Positions 13,101 to 28,079 are shown, counted from the first letter of the stretch. The stretch: DNA of 64,000 nucleotides from Taeniopygia guttata (GCF_048771995.1 NC_133024.1:60532501-60596500); one strand, 5' to 3'. Translations and numbers: made by a program. The notes: generated by a model not told the origin, from the letters alone.

Positions 13101-16100
13101 CATAGATCTATCAGGAAAACAGCTGAAGATAGCAGAGGGAAAGCCTACTGCCTTGGAAGTATACTATGGAAGAAAAGTATATCATCAACCCAAGCCATCT
13201 TATGTAAAAGAATCTACACAGGAGAGCAATACTATATATCCCAACCCCATAAAGAGTTTTAATCAGAGGTCACACCATTATCAGATGGTGGAAGATCCAC
13301 CATAGATGAAAATGAGTTGGAAACCAAGTTTCAATTGCTGCATGGCATATGAAAATACTTGATTACTTAGGTGAGTAAAAAATAAATACTAATTTTGTCT
13401 TCCACTCTTTCCTGCTCTGTTGCTTTGCTTCTTTTGCTGCAGGCCTGAAATCTAGAACCAGATCCTGTGTGACCAGGAAGTGGAGTTTGGTAACTATGCA
13501 TACAAGGTTTATTTTAAGAGAGTGTTCATGAAGCTTATAAATTTGAACAAGGAATATTTTGCTTCCCATGGTCTTGTAAATCTCATCTTTTATCCTACAT
13601 TGGTTAGGTCTGAGCAAGTCACTGCATGTTTGGTATGTCCTTTGCCGAAACTGTAAAATATATTATCCACATATTATTTCCTATAGGTGAATCCAAAGGC
13701 TCTGTTGGAGAAAAACACAATAAAACTTTGCTAGCTTTGAAATTCTGGTAGGATTCTAGCTACTTTCAACTATTCATACATCTCCTATCTTGTGGTGAGT
13801 GCCTTACCTTCCCCAAATCAAATAATTTATTATAACAATTTTCTGAATCAGGACATAGTGAAGAACAAGCAGAAGTGTGATATAGATTTCAGTTGCTAGC
13901 AGAAATAAGCTGAACGTTGTAAAGTGTGTTCACAGTGTGTTTTACTCTCTGTCTGTGTCTTGACCACAGTGTGTCAAACCCTGAAGTATGCAAGTAACTC
14001 TGGGCATATAAATAGCCACCAGATCTTCAGAGGTCTGTGGCTCCACAGAATAAATACATATGACTATGCAGAGACTGCTGTTGTAAGAATTCCTAATCAT
14101 ATTGTAGTTTAACATCAATGGTACAACATATTAGATCTATGCCTTCATCGATATGAGTTATTCTGTTGACTTCAGCACATTTATTCATGTTAGTGGCTAA
14201 ATGCACTGCTCTCCCTGTACTGGTGAAGGGGATAGTAAGTGTCCCTTGGAACTAGAATTTGAGCATCCAACCTGTTAAGCTGGAAGAGGGATCCCAGCAA
14301 GAGCTCCTGTGAGAAGGCTCTCCTGACGCTTGTGCTAGGATGTGCAGCCCACCCCCAGACAGCCCCTGGATGCTGTGTGCAATCAGTCACGGACCATTCA
14401 CAGTGTGCAGTTGGGATGCAGCCACCCTGTTTGGGGAGATAAGAGAGTTTAACAGAATGGGTAGGCACAGTGGCCCTCAGCAGGATCATAAGCATATTTA
14501 ATTTGCTAGCGTAGGCATAGCCTTAGCATCCTTCAATTGATAAAATTGATGCAGCTAATGTAAATTAGTCAGTATAGAAAAAAGCTCTTTTAAAACCTGG
14601 CTATTTGCTACCCTTGCTTATCCATTTTGTTCTTTGAAAGATGATTTTAACATCAGCTCCTTCTTCACCTTTGAGGCCCAGCCATCAGCATTTCCCATTT
14701 CTGCAGCTCACCCTTAAATTAAGGTAGACTCCGTATGCTCCCCTAAGCAGCAGTGGTGTCAGCAAGTACTACAGAAGCAATGCAGAGCCAGAAAGAGTGT
14801 TCTGAACTCATCTTTGACAGATTCAAAAGCCTGTCATCCTTCAGTGCAAGAACAAGCCTCTGTAAGTGAGGATTATCTCAGAATGCATTTTACATTAAAA
14901 TTCAAACACTGTCATAGAGGAATATGCTTTTCTTCTTTATTTTTTTCTGAAAGGAAAACATTCTAGTGCATATTTTGATTGCTGTTCATTCTGCTTCTGA
15001 TAAAAATCTGTGGAGGAAGACTCAAAATAACAAAATACTGTTTAAATGGGACAAAACTTGAGCAATTAAGAAGTCAAAATATGCTTTTTATTAGTCAAGG
15101 ATGTATTAATCAAGAGTTTTAAACATGTTAAAACCTGCTATTTAGTCCTCAATTATTTTTCACAACCTTTCCTGTACCTTTCACCTATTGTCAGAACCTA
15201 TAGGTCCAGTCCTGACTGACTGAGGACTAGGGTCCTCATTGGGCTCACACATGGAACTTATGCCTAATGGGTTTATCTTTCTCCCAAAATGTTTGCTCAA
15301 CTATGGTTATTACTCAAATGATGCAAAACTATGACTATATACTTAGGATTATCCTGGACAGATGGTCTTGAATCAGTTCACTGTGTTTTGTTGTTTTAAT
15401 AAATTACATGTGTTAATTAACTAAAATGTCACACAGAGGTTTCCCTATCAATTTTCCATAGGTTTCCTTAGCCTTTTTAATTGTAACAGGAGCCATTTCA
15501 CATTGAGGCATTCAGAATATATATATTAACAGCACTTTTCATGAATAATTTTGAAGCCACATGCAAATCAAGTGCTAACAGACAAATAATTATTCTCCTG
15601 GTGCACTGATCTGCTTAGGAAAAAAAAAGCTGACTTTGTCAAAATTCTTTGCTTTGCTATAAAATATTATTACTGTTTTATAGAGGAAGGCAGTAAGAAA
15701 CACAGTTTAATTTTTGAAATCTGATATCAGGCAACTTGTACCTTCCAGGTGTGTCTAAAATTCTGGGACCAGATACATTAGTTCCCAAAATGTATCCTGG
15801 CCACATTTTAAATACATATGAGTATAAGGTTCAGCTGTACAGTTTTCTCCTCCTTTCTGCATCCTGTTTTTCACTGGAAGAAAATTCATATGTATGGAAA
15901 AAGAAGGCTCTACAGTGTGCCCCAGTTGGTCTCCATCTGAACAGGCACAGGATCACAAAAGCAGTGAGGACAGGGATGGGGAAGGACAGAAGAGAGACAC
16001 ACTTTGAAACCCTGCACATTGCCTCTTATGAGTGACAGTAGATATCCAGAGTGAAAAACCTCCATTAGCACTGGGGTCTAGATAAAGGAATTTGCTGCCA

Positions 16101-19100
16101 AGTATGGGACTAGAGAATTTTTCTATTTTTATTCAAGGTTATGGTCTTACTCCAGCAGCATTCTTTCCTTCATTACTCTTTGATTGCTGCTACAGAACCA
16201 CACTGGATGCTATGATACTACTTATTTATATTACAGTTGCAAAATAATATTCTGTGTAATTTCAACTTTCAATTTTAGAAAGCACCGTGTGATATTCCAT
16301 GTGAGAAACCAACAAATTTCCTTCCTATGATCAATTCATCTGTAACCTCTCTCTACAGCTACATTTTCGCTGTACCTGATACTCACCTATAGATGATGTT
16401 TTTTTCAGAGTATTTTCATTATTAATCTTCCTTTCTGAGGAATATTTCAGTTCCTCTGCAGCAGACTGGCATTTTTCTGGGATGTTTCAAGGGAAGCTAA
16501 TTTACATCAGGAAATTGCTTCAAGGTGATCTATCTGGGACAGTCAAAAAGTCTGCATACTCTGCATTTGCTTTGTAGACATATTTTCTACTTTGACACAT
16601 CACCTCTGGCTCACAAGCATCTCACCTCCATGACCAATCTTTGCCTTTTTTCTTGTGAGTGGGAAATAAATTTGTGATTGCCAAACGTGGCATCCAAGAA
16701 AATTGGGAGGGAAAAGCCTATGCAAACAACAGCTGTAGGGTAAAGGAGACTGCCATGAGCCACGGCTGGCTTACAGCTCTGAAGGAAAAAGTGCTAAGGG
16801 ACAAAAACAGGTTCCTTTCTTTGCCTGGAGATACTGCAAAAGCATTGCTCAGAATGTCCTTCCTTCCCAAACAAGGTCAGTTTTTACTAGGTAGAAAACC
16901 TGTTTATTATCTGCCATGTCCCAAGCTGAACATGCAAAATCCTTCATTTACCACAGAGGCACTCAGCATCAAGTCAAGGGGCACCATGCAAAACTTGAAG
17001 CAAAACTTTGAACAAAAGCTGTTCCAGCAAGGAATTTACTGACACATCTTACTGAGAAATCCTACTTTGTTGACTGACACTCATATCCAGGGCTACATAT
17101 GTGCCTGTTCACAAGACAGGCAACACTTCTCCAAAAGTCCACCTCTCTCTTCCCATCCAGCCTTGATCTCAGGCAGAGATTTAGAAAACAGGATCGCATC
17201 TAAGTGGGGAGTAGCATGTGCTTGAAATGCTGCCACATTTCCACCCAGCCTATGGCATGGCTCTCATTACACAGTATATGTGGCTTTTCTTCTTTCTCTT
17301 TCCTCTCTCTACTCTCTATTCAATAATTTTTTTTATCATTTGGACAGATTAGGCCAACAAACAGCCAGTTCAAATGTTCTACAGAGCCATGTCAAACGTA
17401 TACACTGAATCCACTAATGCCTGCAGCTCAGTTAAAGATCTCCAAACTTCCTGCCCCCCACATCTCTCTCACAGGAAGGCCTTCTCCATAAACATCAGTA
17501 AGCTTGTCATTATATACTGTCCCTCAAGTATTTCATTGCATTCCTCAAAACTATCCTTTTTGGAGAAGAGCTGACAACAGTGAGGAGCTGCCATGCGGGT
17601 CTGTTGGGATGTCTGAGTTGTTGTCTTGTCTTGTCTGTTTCAGTCTGTTGTCTTTGATTTTAAACGTAACTGCTCGGTCCTGAGAGGTAGAGACCTTGTG
17701 TCCTGTGTCTGTACAGCACACAGCACTACGGTATCCTGAGCACATTGTTTCAGGTTTCTAAAAATGGATGCACTGATTCATCCTAATTGCTCTTCTCCAT
17801 TTCTAATGGTTTATCATATTTTGTGTAATCCTACTCTCCCTGCCTGAGTATGAAATTATATTCAGAGCAGCAAAATCTGCAAGGATGAAGAACAAAAAAC
17901 TGTTTCCTTCACTTCTCATTAATTTTTGGGAATAGAGTGTGTTTCCTCAAGGGCTCCTACAGAGGGCTTTGGTGCCCTAGGTCTCTGAAAGTGCTATACC
18001 CACATTGTAACAGGCCACTCAAACTTACCACTCCCAAGGATTTTTGCTACTTCACCCCAAAATGGGCAGCCTCTGTCTGTAGCACATACTGGCAGTAGAA
18101 GTTCCCAGCCAGGTCTGCCTTTCCTGTACCTGTTCTCAAACACAAGATAGACAGCTTGAGATGATACTGACAGCATAGTCTTGCTCCAGTGCTGGTTCTT
18201 CCTGAGGCAGACAGGAACCTGTCAGATGAACTCAGCTACAACCACAGTGTTAAAAAAAGTTCCTGTGCTGCTATTTGGTAGCAGCTCTGTGGTGGAGAGA
18301 AAGCTGTCTGAAGCTGTGCAGTTCTGGATGTGTTTTAGTAAGAATGCAAGTATATACCCAAACTGAAAGTGTCAGATTAGAAAAATATGCAAACTGTTAT
18401 GTAACAATAATGCAAAAGAACCTTGGAAAGATACTAATGTCTCTATGTTTCCAGAGAGAGAAAAATGGGACATACATGGGGTATGGGTGGACAGGCCATA
18501 TGTTCAGGGTCACAGTTTTGTGGAGAAATGAGAAATAGCTCCCTGTAAACTGTCTCTTCAGCATCTGTTCATTCTGTTGTTGCATGAAGGCATTCCCAAA
18601 GTGCTGGACAGACTGAACACAACTTGCCATCACTCATTAAAAAATTGCTGTCCAGCCCATGAAGATGTACTGGTCTAGCAGAGCATATCCTCGGTCACCC
18701 TACTCCAAGGTGACACATGGCTCCCCAGAGGAGATGGACAGCCAGGAGGCAAGTGTACATTTGCGGTGGCTGTAGAAGTGTCAAGGGTTGAATTTCCCAC
18801 ATGAGAGCCTGCCTGGCAACTCTTTCCAGCCCAGTGGCTGAAGAGTCCTTTGAGGACAGCAGGTTCCTGTCTCCAGTCTCCTTAAGGCAATGTGGGGGAA
18901 TTTGTGCAAAGGGACTCCAGAGGAACTGATTCCTGAACACCCAGCTTAACTTGAATCTTCATTTGTCTTGCCTCACTCTGTGAATCTTTTTTCCTTTTAA
19001 AGTCACTTTTCTTACTGTATAAAAAACACCCCTCTGTATGCCACCTCCTGTTTCAGGGTTCCCTCAAGCCTCTGTTTCATACCTAAGGCACCATGTGGTC

Positions 19101-21539
19101 AGTATTTCACTACTCAGTGGCTCAGTGTCTCTCTTCACCTGCTTCCTACTGAAAATATACTGTAAACAATCCCACCCTGAGACACGCATGCCAGTTTACC
19201 CCAATTTTTCTGCCTGGATATAAATTCTTTTCACATGCCAAATGCTCTCTGCCCATATAATTATTCCTTGCCACCAACCCTCCTACCCAGTGCAAGGATT
19301 TTGTCTTCCTCTCCTTTGTGCCACTCTTAGGCTAGTTGGTCCAAAATTCCAGATGTTAAGGACTTTATGCCCTTTCTATCTGTGCTAAGGACTTGATGCT
19401 GGTTTTTATTTACAATTCAGGCTTCCCCCACTCCCTTCCCCCCTATTTCCATGGCTGCATTCACACTCATTCCCTCACTACTACTATTAGATTTTGTTTC
19501 TGAGAGAAATTTTTCAGAGTGTGGATGTGTCCCACCTGTGTGGACAGAACAAAGAAAGAGGATGGATGGGCACTGTAATCTAGGAAGGTATTAATGGATT
19601 TTTGGTTCACTATACATTTAGAAAAGTGCCCGGGACTGTAGTTCGGATAAACATAGGGAAAAGGTCTTCTCTTAATTTTTTTTTCTCCTTCATCATTAAA
19701 TATTTACTAAAAGTAAGAGAGTTCTGCCCACTTGTGCCAGGAACACACCTTGAAACTTGAGAAATAAGTGGAAACTATGTTCAGAAGTTGTTGCTTTAGA
19801 GAAGACACGCGTACCTCACTGCCTTGAGTGTAGTGCTAACAACTCAGCCTGTGACTTGTACAAAACAGAGGAGACAACACAGTCTAGCAAGTATGATAAT
19901 GTGACTTATGCAGAGGTGTTTTCACACTGAAAGACATCTCTTTAGGTCTCCTAAACTAAAACAAGCTGATAGCCTCCGTACATACCGAGAAAAGAATGAT
20001 ATACCAAAACATGCCTACACAATTTTTTTATAAACTACTTATCACCTTCTTCTTAATTTGGGTTTAAAACTATCATGAAAATTGTCTTAATCTCCACACT
20101 CCCAGTCTCATTAAACTGTCTATTCCTCTTGCTCTTTTTTCTCTGAATATTTATTTTTGGCTTGTCTGTCATTCCTGGTTCATATTTAGTTGTGTTTGTT
20201 CTTATTTTTCAAAATGAGACCTGTTTCTATTGTCTTTACTCAAGCAGTTATTTACTAAAAGCAAATGGCAATCTTACTGGGGAAAAGGCAATGGAAATGA
20301 CCCATGGTTTTCATATTAGTATTGTTATGGCTTATGTGACAAGCTGCATGATGGTAGGGATATTCACCAATATAAAAGTAATCTCAGATTTCATCACAAA
20401 TGACTGGCTAAGTATTATGTTTCCATTAATAATCTATGTAAAGAATCTATTGTTCATAAAATATACTACTTTTAATCTATTTTTAAATGCTTTCTATTCA
20501 GAAGGGCAGTATTATTTAGGAATATGATTCTTGTGCTATGCATCATTGAAGACTGAAGGAAAACTAACTGATTTGCTGGCAATGTACATATGTTTTTACA
20601 GATTTTACATATTTTTGTGTAAAAACTTTTATGATGTCTTCTTGTCAATCATTTGTGTGGTGCAATTTCTGCAAAAAAATGTATTCTTCATTGTTACTTC
20701 CAGAAATGGCCAGATGTTTCTTGGTATATACATTTTATTAATCCTAAAAGGGGATTGTAAACTCCTTGTTTAGCAGAGTGAAGATGGATGATTTACCTCT
20801 AAGGCAGTCAAGACTCATAATTGCACATCTTCAGTTAATGGGAATATTGCTCTTGACTTCAGTAACTACAGAACAAAGTCATACGCAAGAACAGAGATTT
20901 TTTTGAGGTGTCTAAGCCTCCCCAGAGGAGATAGTTGAGAATTCTTTGATTGAGACTACAGTTTTCTCTTTGAGTCTTGATTTTTCCTTACAAATTACTA
21001 TTGCCTTTATCTTTCCCGCAAAGCTTATCTCCCCAGGGCAGAGTCTGAGCCACCCTGCACAAATAGGTAGTCACCTCACCACAGCTTGTTCTACCCTGTG
21101 CTGCTGCCACCAGTGCTGTGTTATGGCAGATAGGGGAGATTTTCCTGAGAAACTAAGAAATATCTCTTTCATTTCTTTCAGTTCTCATCCTTGTAATCAT
21201 ATAATTACAAACCAGCCCCAAAAAATATAAAGGAAACTCGATTTGTTAGCTCTATAGTTTTAAATAATCCTGAAAAGTGTTTGACAGAGATTGCATGTTA
21301 TTTAATTTTTTTTTCTCTATAATAAGGCAAACATTGAGGCTTTCTGGGGAGTAAACATATTTTCTCAAATCCATTCAGGATTTGAGAAGGTGATCCCTTA
21401 TGAAATTTTCCTGAAGGAAATTTTAAAACAGGTTTATATTATTGACAGATATCTCTCTTTGTCCCAGGGACAACACTTAACAAGCAGTATGCTGCAGCCT
21501 ACTCCAAATCCTGCTGTCATTATAACCTATGGTTTTACA
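10169..21539. other. intergenic DNA, no gene recognised
   Basis: About 11.4 kb without a supportable gene. The longest plain open frame (11124-11753, + strand, 209 codons) has no recognisable domain, no CpG-rich start and no Kozak or splice context worth trusting. One frame of this size is not surprising by chance in 64 kb. The 20.1-20.8 kb stretch is AT-rich and yields hydrophobic chance frames. No CR1 tail, LTR, tRNA or CpG island was recognised by eye. It may hold regulatory DNA for ITM2B, but nothing in the sequence demonstrates it. Confidence 0.5.
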
Positions 21540-22089
21540 TCTCCTCTCCTCTCCTCTCCTCTCCTCTCCTCTCCTCTCCTCTCCTCTCCTCTCCTCTCCT
21601 CTCCTCTCCTCTCCTCTCCTCTCCTCTCCTCTCCTCTCCTCTCCTCTCCTCTCCTCTCCTCTCCTCTCCTCTCCTCTCCTCTCCTCTCCTCTCCTCTCCT
21701 CTCCTCTCCTCTCCTCTCCTCTCCTCTCCTCTCCTCTCCTCTCCTCTCCTCTCCTCTCCTCTCCTCTCCTCTCCTCTCCTCTCCTCTCCTCTCCTCTCCT
21801 CTCCTCTCCTCTCCTCTCCTCTCCTCTCCTCTCCTCTCCTCTCCTCTCCTCTCCTCTCCTCTCCTCTCCTCTCCTCTCCTCTCCTCTCCTCTCCTCTCCT
21901 CTCCTCTCCTCTCCTCTCCTCTCCTCTCCTCTCCTCTCCTCTCCTCTCCTCTCCTCTCCTCTCCTCTCCTCTCCTCTCCTCTCCTCTCCTCTCCTCTCCT
22001 CTCCTCTCCTCTCCTCTCCTCTCCTCTCCTCTCCTCTCCTCTCCTCTCCTCTCCTCTCCTCTCCTCTCCTCTCCTCTCCTCTCCTCTCC
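21540..22089 (+). repeat. perfect (TCTCC)110 pentanucleotide microsatellite
   Basis: A 550-bp block made entirely of the pentamer TCTCC (GGAGA on the other strand), 110 copies, with no interruption that I can see. It starts right after 'ggttttaca' and ends before 'agcaactgggtt'. Because 5 is not a multiple of 3 and no shifted reading contains a stop, every frame stays open. This explains the long repetitive LLSSP-like and RRGEE-like frames on either strand, which are not genes. The strand is pure pyrimidine, so it is a candidate for triplex (H-DNA) formation and slippage. Assembly may have set the length. Confidence 0.98.
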
Positions 22090-25000
22090 AGCAACTGGGT
22101 TATTACTGTAGCAGACAGATGAAGTAACCCAAAATTTGGTGTAACATGAAACTTCTCCTGAAGATACCAGGTGATGTTTTAAGCAGGCATATGTGGGTGC
22201 AGCCTATGACTCTTGGTGTTTGGGAAGGTTTGTCTGAGATGTGCAGCCAGCAGAGAAATTAACCCTCCCACACAAGCCATGGTTTACTGTACTCTGAGCA
22301 GCATCAAGAGCCAACCACTTTGAAACCTGTTTAAACAGGACAGAGTCGTTCATGCTTTGCAGTGTGCAGCTTATGCAGCTTTGCAGAAGTTTATCCCAAA
22401 AACCACCTTTAGTTGCAAGGTAGAATTAGTCTTACATCATCAGGCTGGAAAAGTCAGTTCTTCCCTTCTTTGGAGAATGCTGACAAACACAGGAGAGATT
22501 TGGAAATCATTAAGACCAACAAAAGATGGAAGGAACAAAAAAAACCCAACCCAAACCAAAAATCAACAACAAAACCCCAAAACAAATTTAAAAAAGGCCT
22601 TGGCTAATAGAAATTTTGACAAAATTGGTAAGCAAGAATTTTGTTCCAGCCCACACCACTGACATCCCACCCCTCTGCTTATTTCAAATGAATAGCAAGG
22701 GTGCTATTAGAATGGTTTGTACTACATGGGTGTCTAAGGCGAGTTAGCTGGTGTCAAAAAGCACTGTGTGCATACTCACACTTCCACAGGGTCTATGAAA
22801 AAATAATCACAGGTCCAGAAAAGCCAGGGGAATGTAGTGATACACAACAAATGTGGAGAAAGGGAAGAAAGCAAGAGTGCAGAGCAATGGTAGGATCAGG
22901 TCAGGTCAATGACTAGTCAGGTGAGCAGCCTATCACTTCACCTCAGCAGGGCTGTCATTTCACCTGCACATCCGTGCACAGGAGGCTGTATCCTGAGCCC
23001 TGGGACTGCAGAGGAACAGTAGCAGCAGGGTGTCACAGTGTGTGAGTCCACCCAGCAGACTTGAGGCTCCGGGTATAGCTTCATGTTCTCTCCTGTAAAG
23101 CCACTGTTTGACCAAGAGAGAGCAATGCTACATTGCATTAAATGCAAGTCTGTGAGATCATGGTGATCTGGCTGGGAAGTATGAGACAAGGGCAACTTTA
23201 CAAATCTATGGTGACCCAGCTGCCACAGATGTGGCTCTTCTGTTGGGCTGTGAGCACAGTTTCAGCAGTGCTGTGGGCTTTGATGCAAAGGACAGCTCCT
23301 TCCTTGTATGGGTGAGTCAAGGTCAAAGAAAAGAAAGGTTTGCACCAGTAGTGAGTGAAGTGTAGGACCTGCCACAAGAACTAACAGCCAATATGGACAG
23401 GGCCACATGCCAGCCAGGGAAGGCCTGGAAGGCCAAGTGAGGAAGTTTGCGTTTGATGCAGCAGAAAAGGAGACAAAAAGACAGGTACAAAAAATTCCCC
23501 GAGGCCTAAACAGAAATTTGAAACTATGACATTTTCTTCTAGGATATACTGTAATGAACCAAGCTAGATTTATGTTTAATTTCCTAAAGCTGGGGTCCTA
23601 GGGTAAATTAGTGACGTGCACCCAACAGTTCTGGAAGTCTTGGGTGTTAATGGACAAAGCAAAAATGAGCAATAGGATCTGCTCAATAAAGCCTAAAAGA
23701 AAAATATATTTGAAGTGTGTATTTAATGTATTAAAAAGGGGGAAATAGCATTTGCTGGGCTGGTAAGGAGAAGGAAGCAGCTGCTAGAATACTAGAGGGC
23801 AAGGGCTTGCACACAGTTTTAGTTTCTGTGAATGGAAATGAGAGAAGGAAAAGAACTTAAGGGAAAAGAGAGTGATGCCCTCAAAGTTATTCCATGACCT
23901 TAGCTTTCATAAGAATTTTTTCTTTCTGTATCTGATTTAGATTATAAAGTCCTTAGGGCAGCAGTGGTCTTTGAGTCTTCTTCAGTACTGGCCAAATCAT
24001 GATGCTTAATGAACAAATAAAGTGTTGATAAATGCATATAAAGGTTTCTTGTCTGCAATCTGTCATTTAATAGATGACACCAGTTAAGACTGACAGGATC
24101 ATCTTCAAGGGAAGAGCATGAGAGCCCTTCCATTTGCCTTCAAACAAGGGAGGTTCTGGTTCATGTTGCAAACAATTCTTTGAAATTAAGAGCATGCAAC
24201 TGGGTACTGTACACAAGGGACATTTCTGCATATTGCATATGGCAATTTCACACCAGACAAACTGCAGACGCAGTCAGGCAAGCTGCTGCATCTTGGTGGA
24301 CCCCAGGGCTCCACGTGGGTGCAGAAGCTGGCCATGCAAAGCAGCTTGCTGGATTAAGGCATAATTCATTGCTGTGGTACAGCTTACTCACTCTAAAGGG
24401 CTTTATTCACAGCAGGGATGATTGAGGTGCCGGGAGGCACAAGCCTAGTTGAAATAGATTTGTCAGGCTTATTTCATGCTTTGTTGTGGTGGCTGCATTT
24501 TAGACAAATTTTGAAAATTATGTTATTTCTAAGGTTCAGGTTAGAGTATTGCCTAGAGATTAATAAAAATCAGAGATTCAGTTGTAAATGTCAGGTCCAA
24601 AATTCTGTGAAAACACCAACAGTCTGCAATCCAAATCATCTGCAAGCTAAAGAATGGCAAAGATTTATGCAGTATTTGGTTTGCCAACTTCAGCAGTCCC
24701 TGGCATATTTAGAAGAATATAGAGGCTGAGAAACAGACTTGCTCATGTGGTTTTTGGTACATTCTCTTTCTTATCCTATTCTGTTTAAAATAGTAAGTGC
24801 CATCTTTTCCTTTCTGCTTTAGCTTTCAGGAATTTAGGTTGTTCTTTTTGTTTCGAGTTGTTAAAGAAAAGGTAGACTTGTGGGTGGTAGCAGATTTACC
24901 TCGTGACAAAGCTAAAAAAATGCTGCCATGGCCATATTCCCCAATCTAACAATCTGGAAAAGAATTACCATATCAACACATTAAGAAATGAAAAAAAACC

Positions 25001-28000
25001 CTAATTTTGCTGATAAAAATGGCATTCCCATTTTGTCACAGGAATTATACAAATAGAACTAGTAGTCTTACCTGTGTTCTAATGTATCTAGGATTAAGTA
25101 CAAGTCCTTGTGAATTAATTCAGGGATTGCACAAAAGGGACACTGTGACAGCATTTTGGTTGTGGGCCATTTGGGTAAGTATGTGGTAGATGAGACTTCT
25201 CTCAGATGAAGCTGAGGGGGCTGTGCAGAGAAGATGGGGAGGTGGAAGGGAGAATAAGGCAGAGAGGAAGAGCCAGCCATGGTGTGAAAAGCCTTGAAAC
25301 AGTGCAAATGGATTTGAAGTTCTGGCTAAGAAAGAAAACTGAATAAATGTCTGTCACAGAACCAACCCTCCCCCAAGAAATAAGAATGGTATGCATATTT
25401 AGACAGAGATAGATAAATGGATATATAGAGAGAGAGACATAAAACTGGGAAGAGTGGTTGAGGGAAAAGTAAGACACACCATATCACAATGTTATGCAGC
25501 TAACAAGAAACAAGGAGTAGCAGAAACAATTAAAAAATACCATGACATAATATGGAACTTTCCACTTTCAGTTGCATTTAAAAGATTAACAAAAGAAACT
25601 TTAAATTAAACAACTACATTATCTTCACCTCAAAACAGTGTCCTTTGTTGGCGGACAATATCAATATTTTACGTCACCCCCTACCCCCCAGTTTTACATG
25701 TTTGAACCTACAGATGTCTAGTACAGGCATTAGAAATTAATAACCCTGGTGTGAGAGATAGCAAACAGGCTAATTTTGAGATGTAGATGGGTAAGCAGAG
25801 GTACCGCTTGAAGCATTGTGACATTTTATGAGGGACATCAGAAAGAGAAAGCAGCTTCCAGTCCTAATAGATGTAATAGCCATTTTCCACTCAGGGCAAA
25901 CAAGGAATCAATGACTTGCCCCCTTTTTAGTGTCAGCTGAAACAATGGAAAGCATGTGCCCAAGGACACATGTAAACACTGTCATCTGTTCCTGGGAGGG
26001 GTCTTGATATCCCATACATGAATGAGGCAGGGGAAGGAAATAAAGACTTGTATGTGAAAGAAAAGGGGCAGAAGCGTGAGAGAGAATGAGAAAGTCATCT
26101 GGATATAAACCTACGTGTCTGAAAAAAGAACAACACTGTAGTTTTGAGAGATGTGATGGGTTGATTTACTACTTGGATTTATGCAGAAGATCTTCGTCTC
26201 CACTACTTCCCCTTTCCTCCTCGTTCTTAGTCTCACAGGCCCACTGTTCATGCTCTTGCTGGTCCTTATATCTCTCTGAACTGACATAACTGACCAACCC
26301 AGCAGAAAACTAATGCAGAAAAACATAGGTATACATGGGTCATGCATCTAGCACACGGTCTGGGTGGAACTGCTGGCAAAAGGAGGGATGTATGAAGAGT
26401 GACATAAGGCGAATGATGAAGGAGAGAAGGAGGAAGAGTTGAGGCAAGATTTCCATTTGTTGGAATGCAGCCATCCTACAGCTCAGCTGCCTGTGAAACC
26501 ACAGCCTGAAAGCACATATAAGCAAAGTACAGTCAGGAAGTAAATTGGGACATTCTCCTCATGCTTTATCCTTACTTTGGTCTTTAATAGAAATAATCCT
26601 AATATCTAAAATTCTCACTAATAAAAAGGTCAGAACTGGCAACACATAAAGGTGCTGCTCTAATCCAGCTGCAGTCAGCCACCATGGTTTGTAAACATGA
26701 TTCAAGAAGCAGACAGAGTATATTTGATCTGGAAAGATAAGAGTGTATGCTGCCTGGGGAAAGAGTTAGATGTACTTTGACACAGATAATAAGATGCCAT
26801 GCCTTAGCCTTGACTGTCTTTTGCATACCCATCTCCCTGTGAGGAATATCTGAAGATGTCATTAAGGAGAACAAAGCAAAGCAAAACTCTAAACTACAGC
26901 CTTTGCATGCTAAATATTGTCCTGAATACACAGTGCGCCTGCACAGATTCCTTTTGAAATGGGAGCAGAGGTGTCACCTGGTGCTTTTCTCAATCTGGGA
27001 GTGAGAAAATAAAGTCCCACTTGTAAGAAAAAAAATCAAAAATCCATAGTAATAGCCTGGAAAACTGTAGCTTATGATAGGTTTATTAAATTACTTTATT
27101 GTTTTCATGAAGAATGCTCAAATACTTTTAATGAAAGTTCCTACAAAAGTAAAACCTTCAGGGTCATACCAAATATGGTCAGAAATTGCCTAGGGAAATC
27201 TCTGTATTTTTTCTTCTGTAGAGTCCATGACATTTTCTACTTCAAGTGAAGTATCTGCAAATAATTCAGTCAACCTCTGTTGAATTTTAAGGTAGTTAGA
27301 TTGCATTCTTGAAATATCTGGGCAATATACAGACTTGGGTGCAAGCTGTGCCATCAGGTGTTTTATCTTGAGAGCCTATAAAATTACTATGATTTGCTTT
27401 GTGCATTTTATATCGTCATTAGAAAAAAAAATCCTTAAATTTACTATAGGTCTTTAAATACTTTAGGATGACAGCATGAAGCAGCTTTTTTGTTAGTTAT
27501 TTTAGGTGAACAATTTTAAAGGATGCTGATGATGAGGTTCAAACCATAAGAACAATGCGGTCCTGGTGCCATCTAATGCTCTAGGGAGAAAGACCAGATT
27601 TTGACTAAGTCAGCAGCAGAGCACTCGCTGAATTGAAGGACTGACTGCATTTTGCTTGCCTGGTGTCTCATAGAGAGTGACAGAAGCACTACATTGCCAA
27701 GCTCTAGCCAGGAAATCAACTCTATCCAGATGAGTCACCAAAATTAACTTCTTGGAGCAGACTACAACCATATCCCCAGTGCAAATTTGAATATATGCAT
27801 CGCACAGTTTTACTAGAGAGCACCCTACTGGGGTGGTGTGCTGAGTTCACTGAGTTCTTATCCCACTGCACCGACGCAGAAGGGGGAAAGTCACAGCTCC
27901 ACTTTGTCCAGTGCTCCTCACATCCTTACCCAGGGGTTTAACCCTTGGGGAAATCTGGTGGATTTCACCTCCACGCTGCCTATACAGCGTTTGGGGGATT

Positions 28001-28079
28001 TTCTTCACGAACATAAGAGCCAAACATTTTCGTTTCGCAAAACACCCCAAGTTAAAATGGAAGCAGGGGAATGCTGGCA
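22090..28079. other. intergenic DNA upstream of ITM2B, no gene recognised
   Basis: No supportable gene, LTR or CR1 tail. There is an A/C-rich low-complexity patch at about 22537-22600 built from aaaccc/aaac words, and a short AG-rich simple stretch near 25403-25437. The final few hundred bases lead into the ITM2B CpG island and may contain distal promoter elements, but none can be named from sequence alone. Confidence 0.5.

Noticed and set aside
20162-20773. Hydrophobic open frames resembling membrane protein fragments
   Set aside because: The region is AT-rich, and T-rich codons give Phe, Leu and Ile by default. No conserved motif, splice context or family similarity seen.
21390-22127. Long repetitive open frames (over 190 codons) on both strands across the pentamer array
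   Set aside because: They are produced by the TCTCC repeat, which has no stop codon in any frame; there is no promoter, splice or protein-like context.
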